Of a stretch of 64,000 nucleotides of DNA, positions 25,726-34,080 are shown in pieces. A program made the position numbers and the translations under genes. Location of the stretch: contig JAUYTU010000015.1 of assembly GCA_030694975.1 (NCBI GenBank), forward strand, positions 1 to 64,000, written 5' to 3'. The notes beneath the pieces are model-generated. The model was not told the DNA's origin and ran no database searches. It saw only the letters and a program-made list of their open reading frames with translations. Numbering within the stretch: position 1 is the stretch's first letter; each line of letters opens with the position of its first letter. This DNA is from Erysipelotrichaceae bacterium (GTDB lineage Bacteria; Bacillota_I; Bacilli_A; Erysipelotrichales; Erysipelotrichaceae).

Positions 25726-26589
25726 ATGGAATTAAATTTAAATGAGTACAAAACGATTGTCGAAACAGCACCGAACTTGATTTGGAGATCTGGTTTAGAT
25801 GCAATGTGTTACTACTTCAATAAAACGTGGCTTGACTTCACAGGCAGAACTTATGAACAAGAATATGGTAATGGATGGGCTGAAGGAGTTCATCCGGAGG
25901 ATTTTGATAGATGTCTGAAAATTTACTTGGAAAACTTTGAGAAAAGAACTGCTTTCGAAATGGAATATCGATTACTTCGTCACGACGGTGTGTATCGATG
26001 GATTGATGATCGTGGTGTACCGGCTGTTGATGAAAATGGCGAATTCACTGGTTTTATAGGTAGCTGCTTGGATGTATCTGAAAAAGTTGAAGGATTCATT
26101 TTAAAGGAAATGGCTCAAAAAGATGGTTTAACAGGTGTATTCAGCCGTCAGTACTTGATAAGTCTCTTTAAGTATGAATTTGAACTAGCAAAACGAAATG
26201 GCAGCAAGTTATCGGTTTGCATGATGGACATCGATAAATTTAAGCAGATAAATGATTTGTATGGTCATGTTGAGGGGGATGCAGCTCTTAAACTGTATGC
26301 ATCGATTGTTAAAGAAAACATTCGTCAGGACGACTTGTTTGGCAGATATGGCGGTGATGAGTTTGTCATTGTTTTCCCCAATGCAACATTAGATATGGCG
26401 CAGAAAGTCATTGAAAGAATTAATAACTCACTTAAAACGACTCATCTAATCATTGACAATACTGAGATTGAATTATCAAGCAGTGTAGGACTTTGCGAGT
26501 TAGCCGATGAAATCAATCCAGAGGATATGATAGCTAAAGCGGATAAATTAATGTATGAAAGTAAGAATAGGAAACAAGTCTCAAATTAG
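25726..26589 (+). CDS. PAS-GGDEF diguanylate cyclase, cytoplasmic
   Basis: 287 residues; start after CGAGAGGAGCATTT. The PAS domain spans about 8-120 with the PAS_3 pattern: TAPNLIWRSGLDAMCYYFNKTWL, then GNGWAEGVHPEDFDRC and RYRWIDDRG-type end. GGDEF at 125-285 has CMMDIDKFKQINDLYGH and RYGGDEF; RQDD upstream is an RxxD inhibitory site. All active-site residues are intact, so this is a probable product-inhibited c-di-GMP synthase sensing a soluble signal. No TM helix. Confidence 0.9.
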   Translation: MELNLNEYKTIVETAPNLIWRSGLDAMCYYFNKTWLDFTGRTYEQEYGNGWAEGVHPEDFDRCLKIYLENFEKRTAFEMEYRLLRHDGVYRWIDDRGVPAVDENGEFTGFIGSCLDVSEKVEGFILKEMAQKDGLTGVFSRQYLISLFKYEFELAKRNGSKLSVCMMDIDKFKQINDLYGHVEGDAALKLYASIVKENIRQDDLFGRYGGDEFVIVFPNATLDMAQKVIERINNSLKTTHLIIDNTEIELSSSVGLCELADEINPEDMIAKADKLMYESKNRKQVSN

Positions 26590-26744
26590 GTAATCAAGTT
26601 TGAAAAATTAGTCAATTTACTTTATCTGGAATCTCAGAATGTTTTTTGAATGCAATTTAGTGAGAAATGAAAAATGAGTACAACAGATGATTCAACAATG
26701 ATATACTAAAAATATTGAATTAGTTCTAAGGGGGAGACATTACT

Positions 26745-27962
26745 ATGAAAACATTATTTGATTTGAGAAAGAATCAGGAAGATGAAACCATCGAGGCCAT
26801 CCAGAATTTATTTGATGAACCACTTAATGTTATTAAGTTAGGTGATCAATCGATTTCATCATGCATCGGCTGTTGGAATTGTTGGCTAAAAACTCCAGGG
26901 ACATGTGTAATGAAAGATCCAATGGCGGAATCATATTTTGATTATGTTAACAGTGATACCGTAATTATACTTATGAGCACAGTACAGGGGTTCATTCATC
27001 ATAAAGCCAAAGCTTTTTTAGACAGAACTATTCCTCACTATCATCCCTACATAGAATTGGTGGATGGTGAATGTCATCATGTTGCCCGATATGATCGATA
27101 TCCTGACATGGTATTCTACTTTCAAAATGAAGGTCTAACAAGTCAGGAAGAGCAGGTCATTGAAGACTATTTGTATCGTACGGCTTTCCATTTCAAATCC
27201 AAGGCTTTTCGTATCGTCAAAGATGACAATCTTCAAATGAAATCACTTGAATCCAGAAAAGCTAAAAACCGTAAACTGCCATTTTCATCTACGGATCCCA
27301 TGGAGAAACTAGTTATTTATAATGGTTCTCCAAGAAGGATTGTTAGCAACTCAAGTTTAATTTTAAACAAAGTTATCGAAACTCTAGGCGATAAGGTCGA
27401 AGTCCGTGACCTGAGGAAAAATGAAAAATGGGAAGAATGGGCTGAAGCTTTTAACAGTGAACAACATGTAATGTTCTTAATGCCTCTTTATGTCCATGCA
27501 ATGCCTTCCCATGTCAAAGCATTTATCGAAAAACTTCAGCCCTCCAAAGGCGACTTAAGTTTTTTTGTACAGTCCGGCTTCCCGGAAAGCAGTCAGTCTC
27601 ATTATCTTGAAGCTTATTTTGAACTGTTATCGACTCGATTGGGTAGAACTTATTTGGGAATGGCCATCAAGGGTGGAGCGGAAAGTCTGCAAATGAGTCC
27701 GGAAAAATACCAAGAAGCTACGATAAGGCCTATAGTCAATACGATTTCAACATTGATTAATGAGGGCAAATTCAGTAGCGCAGATATTCAACGATTAGCT
27801 ACACCTATCCGATTTGGAAAAGGTATGGGAATTATCTTTAAGATATTGAGTAAGATCGGATTTGTGAACTCAATGCTTTGGGATCAGAGAATTAAAGCAA
27901 ATAATGCTTTTGAAAAACGATTTGATCGACCTTATATGACTGTTAATAATGAATTGAAGTAA
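26745..27962 (+). CDS. Two-domain iron-sulfur/flavodoxin-like oxidoreductase (fused form)
   Basis: 405 residues. The N-terminal domain (1-180) has SCIGCWNCWLKTPGTC at 39-54 (Cx2Cx2Cx7C, as in 4Fe-4S Isf flavoproteins) and VIILMSTVQGFIHHKAKAFLDR, but its first strand MKTLFDLRKN lacks an FMN phosphate loop. The C-terminal domain (187-395) has VIYNGSPRRIVSNSS, an FMN loop, and MFLMPLYVHAMPSHVKAF, but no cysteine motif. Cluster site and flavin site are thus on different domains. The split genes at 23374-24497 are its homologue in two pieces. It stands alone. Electron-transfer or reductase activity is inferred, substrate unknown. Confidence 0.8.
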   Translation: MKTLFDLRKNQEDETIEAIQNLFDEPLNVIKLGDQSISSCIGCWNCWLKTPGTCVMKDPMAESYFDYVNSDTVIILMSTVQGFIHHKAKAFLDRTIPHYHPYIELVDGECHHVARYDRYPDMVFYFQNEGLTSQEEQVIEDYLYRTAFHFKSKAFRIVKDDNLQMKSLESRKAKNRKLPFSSTDPMEKLVIYNGSPRRIVSNSSLILNKVIETLGDKVEVRDLRKNEKWEEWAEAFNSEQHVMFLMPLYVHAMPSHVKAFIEKLQPSKGDLSFFVQSGFPESSQSHYLEAYFELLSTRLGRTYLGMAIKGGAESLQMSPEKYQEATIRPIVNTISTLINEGKFSSADIQRLATPIRFGKGMGIIFKILSKIGFVNSMLWDQRIKANNAFEKRFDRPYMTVNNELK

Positions 27963-28016
27963 TTATTACGTACTGACAAAATATTATACCAATGAAGCAT
28001 TTGATCGGAGAGTAGA

Positions 28017-28733
28017 ATGGTGAAAATCGTTAAGCATATTCAATCGGTGTATGGTCATAATTTTGAGTGTGCAATAAAGGGATCTGAAAGTCCCTCAATC
28101 CTATTGATCAATGGTGCTGGCGGACCAATTGAAGGTTGGTTAAAAGTATGGGAAGAAATAGGAAACGATAATGTAATTTTCGCTTACAATCGATTGGGAA
28201 TTGGAAATAGCAGTAAACCAAGCGAGCCGCAGACCGGCGAAGTAATGGTGAGAGACTTAAAGGGACTTTTAATAGCTTTGAAGATTGAACCGCCCTATCT
28301 GATTGTAGGTCATTCCCTCGGCGGTTTTATTGCACAATTGTTTGCCCACACTTATCCAAGTGAAGTGTGTGGGGTCGTTTTTCTTGAGTCATCAACCATA
28401 AGCGATGTATTGAGTGAAAAGAAACATACATTCAATCAGAATAAACTTACGGAAGTAGATTATGTACTAACAACTGTACATCAAATTCAGCAGTTTGACG
28501 GATTCCCCAACATACCGATTGTTGTTATTGCCGGAAGTAAACCGGCATTACGTTGGTTTATGCCAAGGAGAGTTAAAGAGGCAAGACTAAACCATCAGAT
28601 TGAACTAACAAACCTTTCTTTACGAGGCAGAGTCATCATTGCTAAAAACAGCGGTCATTTTCCTCAACTGACAGAACCACAAGTAGTTATTGATGAAGTA
28701 AACAGATTACTGCTTGAGATTGCTGGGAACTAA
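28017..28733 (+). CDS. Alpha/beta hydrolase
   Basis: 238 residues. Oxyanion segment LINGAGGPIEGW near residue 26, nucleophile elbow VGHSLGGFIAQL at about 98-109 (GxSxG), a short cap, then NSGHFPQL near the C-terminus with the catalytic His. No signal peptide. The lid is small, as in esterases and peptidase-like members. Substrate not inferable. Confidence 0.85.
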   Translation: MVKIVKHIQSVYGHNFECAIKGSESPSILLINGAGGPIEGWLKVWEEIGNDNVIFAYNRLGIGNSSKPSEPQTGEVMVRDLKGLLIALKIEPPYLIVGHSLGGFIAQLFAHTYPSEVCGVVFLESSTISDVLSEKKHTFNQNKLTEVDYVLTTVHQIQQFDGFPNIPIVVIAGSKPALRWFMPRRVKEARLNHQIELTNLSLRGRVIIAKNSGHFPQLTEPQVVIDEVNRLLLEIAGN

Positions 28734-28812
28734 CTCATATTTCTGATTTTGACCTTGAATATTATTCGTATCCATTATCAGAGAATTATACAATCCGAAA
28801 TAACGAATGACG

Positions 28813-28853
28813 AAAGGAGTAAGATATCTTATAACTAGATATCTTGTATTTAG
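28813..28853 (+). promoter_or_regulatory. Shine-Dalgarno separated from its start by a hairpin
   Basis: AAAGGAG (28813-28819) is 34 nt from ATG 28854, too far for normal initiation. Between them AAGATATCT (28821-28829) pairs perfectly with AGATATCTT (28837-28845) around a 7-nt loop. Folded, the stem leaves 1 + 8 nt between the ribosome site and the ATG, a standard spacing. No other ribosome site is present and an in-frame TAG directly precedes the ATG. Confidence 0.55.
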
Positions 28854-29711
28854 ATGAGAGATGAAGTAAAAAATGATCTTATAACTATTCTAAAAGGATT
28901 CATTATTGGATCATCTATGAGCGTTCCAGGAATAAGCGGCGGAACCATGGCCATTCTTCTAGGAATATACGATCAACTAATTAGTTCAATAAGTAATTTT
29001 TTCAGTGATATCAAAGGAAACTCCATTTTTCTGTTTAAAGCGCTGCTGGGAACATTTTTAGGCATTGGCTCCTTAGCTTTTGTCATTCAGTGGCTTTTAC
29101 TCAGATACCCTATATATCTTTCATTTTTCTTCTTAGGTGCTGTCATCGGCGGTGTTCCGGCTTTATTTAAGAAAACAAAGGAAAGAACGTTAAAAGTCTC
29201 ATCGATCCTCTACATGATCGTTGGGTTTTTGACCGTTATTTCCATAAGTTTTATTCCAACCGGAAGCTTTAGTATAGTCTCAGGTACAGGACTTGTTCAT
29301 TATCTGATGGTATTGATTACAGGAATTATCATCGCAATCGCACTGATATTGCCAGGCATCAGTACTTCGCATATGTTATTAGTTTTAGGTATGTATGACA
29401 CATTACTCAAGGCAATCACGACTTTCGATGTTATTTATATCGGTATTTTAGGTGTATCGACAGTTATCGGTGTATTTCTAATCACTAAACCGATTGAATG
29501 GACCATGAACACATTCACGAAACAAACATATTTTGTTATAATTGGCTTTGTATTAGGATCTACGGCTGAAATATTTAAAGATAAAATCTTGCCGGCAGTA
29601 CCACAAGATCCAAGCACATTTTGGTGGTTATCCGCATTTGTATTCTCATTGATTACCTTTATCATCGGATATCGTGCTATTTCATCATTGTCAACGTTTT
29701 CGAACGATTAA
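28854..29711 (+). CDS. DUF368 membrane protein, polyprenyl-phosphate transporter family (PopT-like)
   Basis: 285 residues, about eight TM helices. The first repeat has GSSMSVPGISGGTMAILLGIYD and the second has ALILPGISTSHMLLVLGMYD: the two PGxSxxxxxxxxGxYD motifs that define DUF368. DUF368 proteins have been reported to recycle undecaprenyl phosphate across the cytoplasmic membrane for cell-wall synthesis; assignment here is by family. Monocistronic; initiation probably uses the hairpin-spaced ribosome site upstream. Confidence 0.9.
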   Translation: MRDEVKNDLITILKGFIIGSSMSVPGISGGTMAILLGIYDQLISSISNFFSDIKGNSIFLFKALLGTFLGIGSLAFVIQWLLLRYPIYLSFFFLGAVIGGVPALFKKTKERTLKVSSILYMIVGFLTVISISFIPTGSFSIVSGTGLVHYLMVLITGIIIAIALILPGISTSHMLLVLGMYDTLLKAITTFDVIYIGILGVSTVIGVFLITKPIEWTMNTFTKQTYFVIIGFVLGSTAEIFKDKILPAVPQDPSTFWWLSAFVFSLITFIIGYRAISSLSTFSND

Positions 29712-29728
29712 AAGAAAGAAGGACAACT

Positions 29729-30574
29729 ATGAACATCAACTTTTCCATTGAAGAAGCTGTAGGAAAAAGAGTCAGCGTCAGAAATTACACCAGTCAACCA
29801 ATTGAAGATGAAAAAAGAACATTGCTCACCGAATTTCTCAAAGGATTGGAGAATCCCTTCAATCAGAAAGTGAACTTCCATTTTTTTGACATGGATCAAT
29901 CAAGTGAAGATCAGAAGCTCGGTACGTATGGAGTAATTCAGAAAGCTAAGCACTTTCTAGGAGCTAGCATACGGCCAGTGCCAAGGGCTTTGGAAGCATT
30001 GGGCTATGAAATGGAAACCGTCATGCTTTATTTAGCTCATCTGGATATCGGTACATGTTGGTTGGGTGGTACATTTGATCGAAAAGGTTTTGTTCAGGCA
30101 CTTCATGTTGGTGAAAATGAAATCCTTCCGGCAATCACACCGATAGGATATGCGCAAAGCAGCCGTCATCTTCAGGAAGTTTTGATGCGAACCTTTGTTC
30201 AGGCACATAAGCGCTTGGAGTGGAGTAAACTCTTCTTCTACAATGATTTTCAGACAGGTTTAGCCAAAGAGCAGGCAAATAATTATACATTTGCTTTGGA
30301 AATGGTGCGACTTGCGCCTTCCGCATCCAATAAACAGCCATGGCGGATACTCTTGAAAGATGGGAATGTACATTTTTACGAGTACAAAACTCCAAAATAC
30401 AGTGATGCATTTGGCTATGATATTCAACGCATTGACATGGGAATCGCGGCTGCGCATTTTGAACATTCTGTAAAAGAACTGGGAATGATCGGGAAATTCG
30501 TGTGGGATGTCGATCCAAAAGTTGAACTCCCCCAACATATGGAATATGTCTTTTCGTGGATACCTTTGGTATAA
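29729..30574 (+). CDS. Nitroreductase family protein (two-lobed TM1586 type)
   Basis: 281 residues from ATG 29729 behind AAGAAAGAAGGA; the frame is open upstream into DUF368 but without a ribosome site. KRVSVRNYTSQPI near the N-terminus is the FMN-contacting Arg/Ser loop; YLAHLDIGTCWLGGTFDR and RLAPSASNKQPWRILL are the second half. The internal duplication, with two nitroreductase-like lobes in one chain, marks the TM1586-like subfamily. Likely binds FMN and reduces small electrophiles with NAD(P)H. A paralogue is at 51222. Confidence 0.85.
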   Translation: MNINFSIEEAVGKRVSVRNYTSQPIEDEKRTLLTEFLKGLENPFNQKVNFHFFDMDQSSEDQKLGTYGVIQKAKHFLGASIRPVPRALEALGYEMETVMLYLAHLDIGTCWLGGTFDRKGFVQALHVGENEILPAITPIGYAQSSRHLQEVLMRTFVQAHKRLEWSKLFFYNDFQTGLAKEQANNYTFALEMVRLAPSASNKQPWRILLKDGNVHFYEYKTPKYSDAFGYDIQRIDMGIAAAHFEHSVKELGMIGKFVWDVDPKVELPQHMEYVFSWIPLV

Positions 30575-30634
30575 AACTGAAAGACATTGTTTGACGCCAT
30601 TTCCATTTGGGCTATGGATCGAAAGAGGTTAGAA

Positions 30635-31102
30635 ATGACAACCTATGAAAAAGCTTTGGAAGTTATGAATGTATTATTTGCCAAGGATTGTCAATTTGCA
30701 TTGGCAACAGCTAGAGATAATGTTCCAACTGTCCGCATGATTGATACTTTCTTTGAGGAAGGTTCGATGTACATCGTTACCTATTCAAAATCGAATAAAG
30801 TATTGGAAATAGAAGAAAACAGTCAAGTATCGTTATGCAATATGCTCTATCGTTTTAGCGGAAATGCGTATAATATCGGCCATCCTTTATACTTTGAAAA
30901 TCGAGAAATCAGGGATAAATTGATTAAAGCATTTGAACCCTGGTACTTTGCCCATAACAATGAAAATGACCAGGAAATGTGCTATATCAAAGTAGAGTTG
31001 ATCAGTGGCTTTTTCTATAAAGATGGCGTTGGTTATAAAGTTGATTTCAAGCATAAAGAAGTTGAGCAGTTTCCATTCGATAGTGATATCGTGTTAGAGT
31101 AA
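30635..31102 (+). CDS. Pyridoxamine 5'-phosphate oxidase-like protein
   Basis: 155 residues; start 30635 follows GAAAGAGGTTAGAA. QFALATARDNVPTVRMIDTFFEEGSMYIV and SNKVLEIEENSQVSLC are the split-barrel flavin-binding pattern; GFFYKDGVGYKVDF closes the barrel. It follows the nitroreductase gene by 60 nt and precedes a membrane protein by 7 nt, so a flavoprotein operon is plausible. Exact substrate unknown. Confidence 0.75.
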   Translation: MTTYEKALEVMNVLFAKDCQFALATARDNVPTVRMIDTFFEEGSMYIVTYSKSNKVLEIEENSQVSLCNMLYRFSGNAYNIGHPLYFENREIRDKLIKAFEPWYFAHNNENDQEMCYIKVELISGFFYKDGVGYKVDFKHKEVEQFPFDSDIVLE

Positions 31103-31109
31103 AGATCGG

Positions 31110-32351
31110 ATGAAGAATCAAATTATTGAAAATATGAACAACCCTAAAGAACTTGAACGAATGTATCGACTTGACCCGGAAACATTTATTGAAGATTTTA
31201 ATGATGCATGGAAGAGTCATCCTGAAAGTGATGTATTATCAGTTTGGAATCAACGATTGAACTATCAAAATACCACAGGTTATAACAAAACTTTCACGAC
31301 GACCAGAGAATTTCGTTTGATGGCGATTTGTACTTTGTTCGCCGGAATTTCAACTCGTATCATTCTCTATTTTACTGAACTCAGTTTCGTTTCTCCGATT
31401 AATCTGCTCTTTACTGTGATGGTTCCAATTATTTTGTATTTTTTGTTTTATCGCTCAACAAACAAGAAAATCGTTCAAATTGTCATCAGTGTGATATTGA
31501 TTTCAATCATATATATCAATCTTTTGCCTATGCAAGAAACGGATAGTATACTACTGTCCTACTTGCACTTACCCATCGTGCTATGGATGATGATGGGATT
31601 GGCATACACGAAGGACTCCTGGCAAAAAGTGAGTCATCGTTTATCCTTTCTCAAAATAAACGGAGAGTTTATAATCCTTTATGCTATCATGGCCATTAGC
31701 GGTATGATTCTGGCCTTGATCACTATTCAACTGTTTCAATTCACGGGGATGGACATTTCCGAATTCTATATGGAGAACATTGTACTTTTTGGAGCTTCGT
31801 CCTTATCGATCGTCGGATTCTATCTTGTAACTCGCAACTTAAGCATAACGAAAAATATAGCTCCAATCATTGCTCGTATATTTGGACCTTTGGTCTTATT
31901 GACATTGTTCGGATTTTTATTTACAATGGTGTTACTGGGAAAAAATCCTTTTTCTGACAGAGATTTCCTGCTTTTTTTCAATATTATCCTAATTGTCGTC
32001 TTGGCAGTTTCGATATTTTCCATCAGTGAACGAAAAACTACCGAATCAAAAAATATCTTTGACTATAGTTCAGCTCTGTTGCTTGGCTTGGCTATTGTAA
32101 TTGATTTTATAGCTTTATCCGCAATCCTATTCAGACTGTCATCTTATGGAATATCAGTCAATCGCATCGCTGTACTCGGAATTAATCTGATTATATTGAT
32201 TCATTTAGTTTGGATCTTGCGTACTTACATTCGCTTTCTTCAAGACAAAGTACAACCGCATGCGATTCAATCGGCGATAACAATTTATCTGCCAGTATAC
32301 GGGCTGTGGGCAGCCATCGTAACATTTACGTTTCCGATCATCTTTCGATGA
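31110..32351 (+). CDS. Polytopic membrane protein, DUF4153-like
   Basis: 413 residues. A soluble N-terminus of about 70 residues (with RMYRLDPETFIEDFNDAW) precedes ten or more TM helices from residue 70 to the end. The layout resembles DUF4153 proteins, whose function is unknown. No catalytic motif stands out. It starts 7 nt after the PNPOx-like gene with only a weak ribosome site, suggesting coupling, and is followed by a small membrane protein. Confidence 0.6.
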   Translation: MKNQIIENMNNPKELERMYRLDPETFIEDFNDAWKSHPESDVLSVWNQRLNYQNTTGYNKTFTTTREFRLMAICTLFAGISTRIILYFTELSFVSPINLLFTVMVPIILYFLFYRSTNKKIVQIVISVILISIIYINLLPMQETDSILLSYLHLPIVLWMMMGLAYTKDSWQKVSHRLSFLKINGEFIILYAIMAISGMILALITIQLFQFTGMDISEFYMENIVLFGASSLSIVGFYLVTRNLSITKNIAPIIARIFGPLVLLTLFGFLFTMVLLGKNPFSDRDFLLFFNIILIVVLAVSIFSISERKTTESKNIFDYSSALLLGLAIVIDFIALSAILFRLSSYGISVNRIAVLGINLIILIHLVWILRTYIRFLQDKVQPHAIQSAITIYLPVYGLWAAIVTFTFPIIFR

Positions 32352-32393
32352 GTGCTGCTTAAAATAAATTAACCAAACAGAAAGGAAAAAATT

Positions 32394-32696
32394 ATGGCAT
32401 GGTTAAATGGGGGTAGTTTGGTTTTGGGTATAATTGCTTGGACGTTGCCAATCATCGGAATATTGATTGCGAAAGAGAAGAAACTTAATTTTTGGTCGTT
32501 GACGGCACTGAGTCTGATGGCATGTGCAATCGCAATCTTCTTTCAGATGATGTACAATCAGCATCTGATTGATATCGAAGATATGTCCGCATTGCTTGAT
32601 ACCAGTAAAGCTGTGACCTATATCTCAGGAATTCTGTTATTAATCACCGGAATACTCAACGCGCTTAACGTTGGAATTAATCAAAAGAAAATTTAA
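32394..32696 (+). CDS. Small three-TM membrane protein
   Basis: 100 residues; start after GAAAGGAAAAAATT. Three hydrophobic segments at about 7-25, 35-52 and 70-93, with FQMMYNQHLIDIEDMSALLDTS between the second and third. Small Firmicute proteins of this shape exist and are sometimes labelled cytochrome c oxidase subunit 4-like, but I see no heme or copper ligand set and would not adopt that name. Confidence 0.6.
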   Translation: MAWLNGGSLVLGIIAWTLPIIGILIAKEKKLNFWSLTALSLMACAIAIFFQMMYNQHLIDIEDMSALLDTSKAVTYISGILLLITGILNALNVGINQKKI

Positions 32697-32728
32697 AAAA
32701 ATGCGCAGGCTTCGGCTTGCGCATTTGC
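32692..32728. terminator. Bidirectional terminator between convergent genes
   Basis: ATGCGCAGGC-TTCG-GCTTGCGCAT at 32701-32724 is a strong stem with a UUCG tetraloop. The A-run at 32694-32700 gives a T-run on the minus strand, so it serves the DNA alkylation repair gene best; the plus-strand tail is weaker. Confidence 0.85.
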
Positions 32729-33436
32729 TTAACAGCGGACGTGTTTGCGTTTGAATCCCAAACGTCCTTTGCTTACTTCACTGACAATATCATTTAACGG
32801 ATCGACTACTCGCGATTTAGATTCACTCAACTTAATCTCTCTTTTTCCTATTAGCTTCGCAACTTTCAGTGCTTCCTCATGCAAAGGCGGATACGATATA
32901 GCTACTGCCTGAAGGAAATCAACCATCGAACATTGAGCCCTCGGTGGCTGAGATTCAAATCGGATGGGAATTATTTTAATAAGTTCTTTCAATCGTTGTT
33001 CGTCAAATGTTTCATTCTTACGGGTTCCCAACATCCACTCATACGTCTTCCAACCGGCGGAAACAGTAAGTTCTTTATCACTTTCAATCCATTCATCCGC
33101 AACCTGTGCACCGATATCTGCTTCCGCCAGTGTCACCGAAACGATGAAATCAGAAATCATAAAGAAATACGCCTTATCAATCCAACGATCAAAATCCTGC
33201 TTGGTCATTTTTTTAGGTTCCGCAATCATTCCGGCCAGATACATAGCATCGTAGTTTCCGGTTTCATATAATTGATCCGCCAATGTTTGATTAAATTTTA
33301 ATTGTTTAAACAGCGGTTTCATCGAACTAATCGTACACCCAAACACCGGCTCTTTCGCACCGCCACCCACAACATATTTTTTGGTTCGCTCATTGGTCAG
33401 AGATGAGAGCTGATCCATTATTTCTTTAAGTTCCAT
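32729..33436 (-). CDS. DNA alkylation repair enzyme (AlkD/HEAT-like)
   Basis: 235 residues; ATG at 33434-33436 follows AAAAGGAGATTTTCT. The chain is all-helical with tandem HEAT-like pairs: LGTRKN..., AGMIAEPKKMTKQDFDRWID, ADIGAQVADEWIESD. This is the pattern of AlkC/AlkD-type 3-methyl/7-methylpurine DNA glycosylase relatives. The N-terminal KKYVVGGGAKEPVFGC is typical of the Firmicute group. Catalytic residues cannot be placed with certainty, so activity is by family only. Confidence 0.75.
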   Translation of the reverse strand: MELKEIMDQLSSLTNERTKKYVVGGGAKEPVFGCTISSMKPLFKQLKFNQTLADQLYETGNYDAMYLAGMIAEPKKMTKQDFDRWIDKAYFFMISDFIVSVTLAEADIGAQVADEWIESDKELTVSAGWKTYEWMLGTRKNETFDEQRLKELIKIIPIRFESQPPRAQCSMVDFLQAVAISYPPLHEEALKVAKLIGKREIKLSESKSRVVDPLNDIVSEVSKGRLGFKRKHVRC

Positions 33437-33477
33437 AGAAAATCTCCTTTTCATAAGTATAAGATTGATTGAATCGA

Positions 33478-33491
33478 ATATCAAATGATAT
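33478..33491. promoter_or_regulatory. 14-bp palindrome between divergent genes
   Basis: ATATCA-AA-TGATAT lies between the minus-strand DNA repair gene (start 33436) and the plus-strand gene at 33562. TTGACA follows at 33497. A shared operator is possible; no regulator is adjacent. Confidence 0.3.
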
Positions 33492-33561
33492 CCCCTTTGA
33501 CAAATATGGTAATTTTCTTCATCCAGTGATAAGATTTAATCATCTAAAAAGGAGACATTCA

Positions 33562-34047
33562 ATGGATAGACTAAATCAGCATATCAAATATTACAATGAA
33601 CAACTGAACGTAGGACATATCCAGAAAGCCTATCGGGGAATTATGGAAATGATGTCCCAACTGAAAACAACATGGGATACACAATATCCAGAAACACCAT
33701 CCGGTGCACTGTACGCTGGATATATGGACATGACATTTATTTCCGTAAAACCTTCCAAAATCTTTGCTTTGGATTTACGAGTATCTATCGTCTACCTTCA
33801 TGAAAGTCATACGTTTGAAGCGTGGCTGATCGCTCGTAACCGCAAGATTCAATCACAAATTCACAGTCAGCTGAAAGACAAGAAACTTGGCAAGTACAAA
33901 CTGACCGAATTAGGACCAGGAATCGATTCAATTATTGCGATGACTTTGGACGAAGAGCCGAATTTCGATCAAATCGATGATTTGATTGGTGAAATCATCA
34001 AAAAAACTCAACATTTTATTTCCGATATGACAAAACTGGTGAGATAA
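33562..34047 (+). CDS. DUF7000-like hypothetical protein
   Basis: 161 residues from ATG 33562 behind AAAAGGAGACATTC. LNQHIKYYNEQLNVGHIQKAYRGIMEMM, then SGALYAGYMDMTFISVKP and ALDLRVSIVYLHESHTFEAWL, matches what I recall of DUF7000 proteins. Alpha/beta, soluble, no known activity. Followed by an MFS transporter after 33 nt. Confidence 0.6.
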   Translation: MDRLNQHIKYYNEQLNVGHIQKAYRGIMEMMSQLKTTWDTQYPETPSGALYAGYMDMTFISVKPSKIFALDLRVSIVYLHESHTFEAWLIARNRKIQSQIHSQLKDKKLGKYKLTELGPGIDSIIAMTLDEEPNFDQIDDLIGEIIKKTQHFISDMTKLVR

Positions 34048-34080
34048 TACAACTATTGATTTTTTAGAAAAGAGGTTCTT

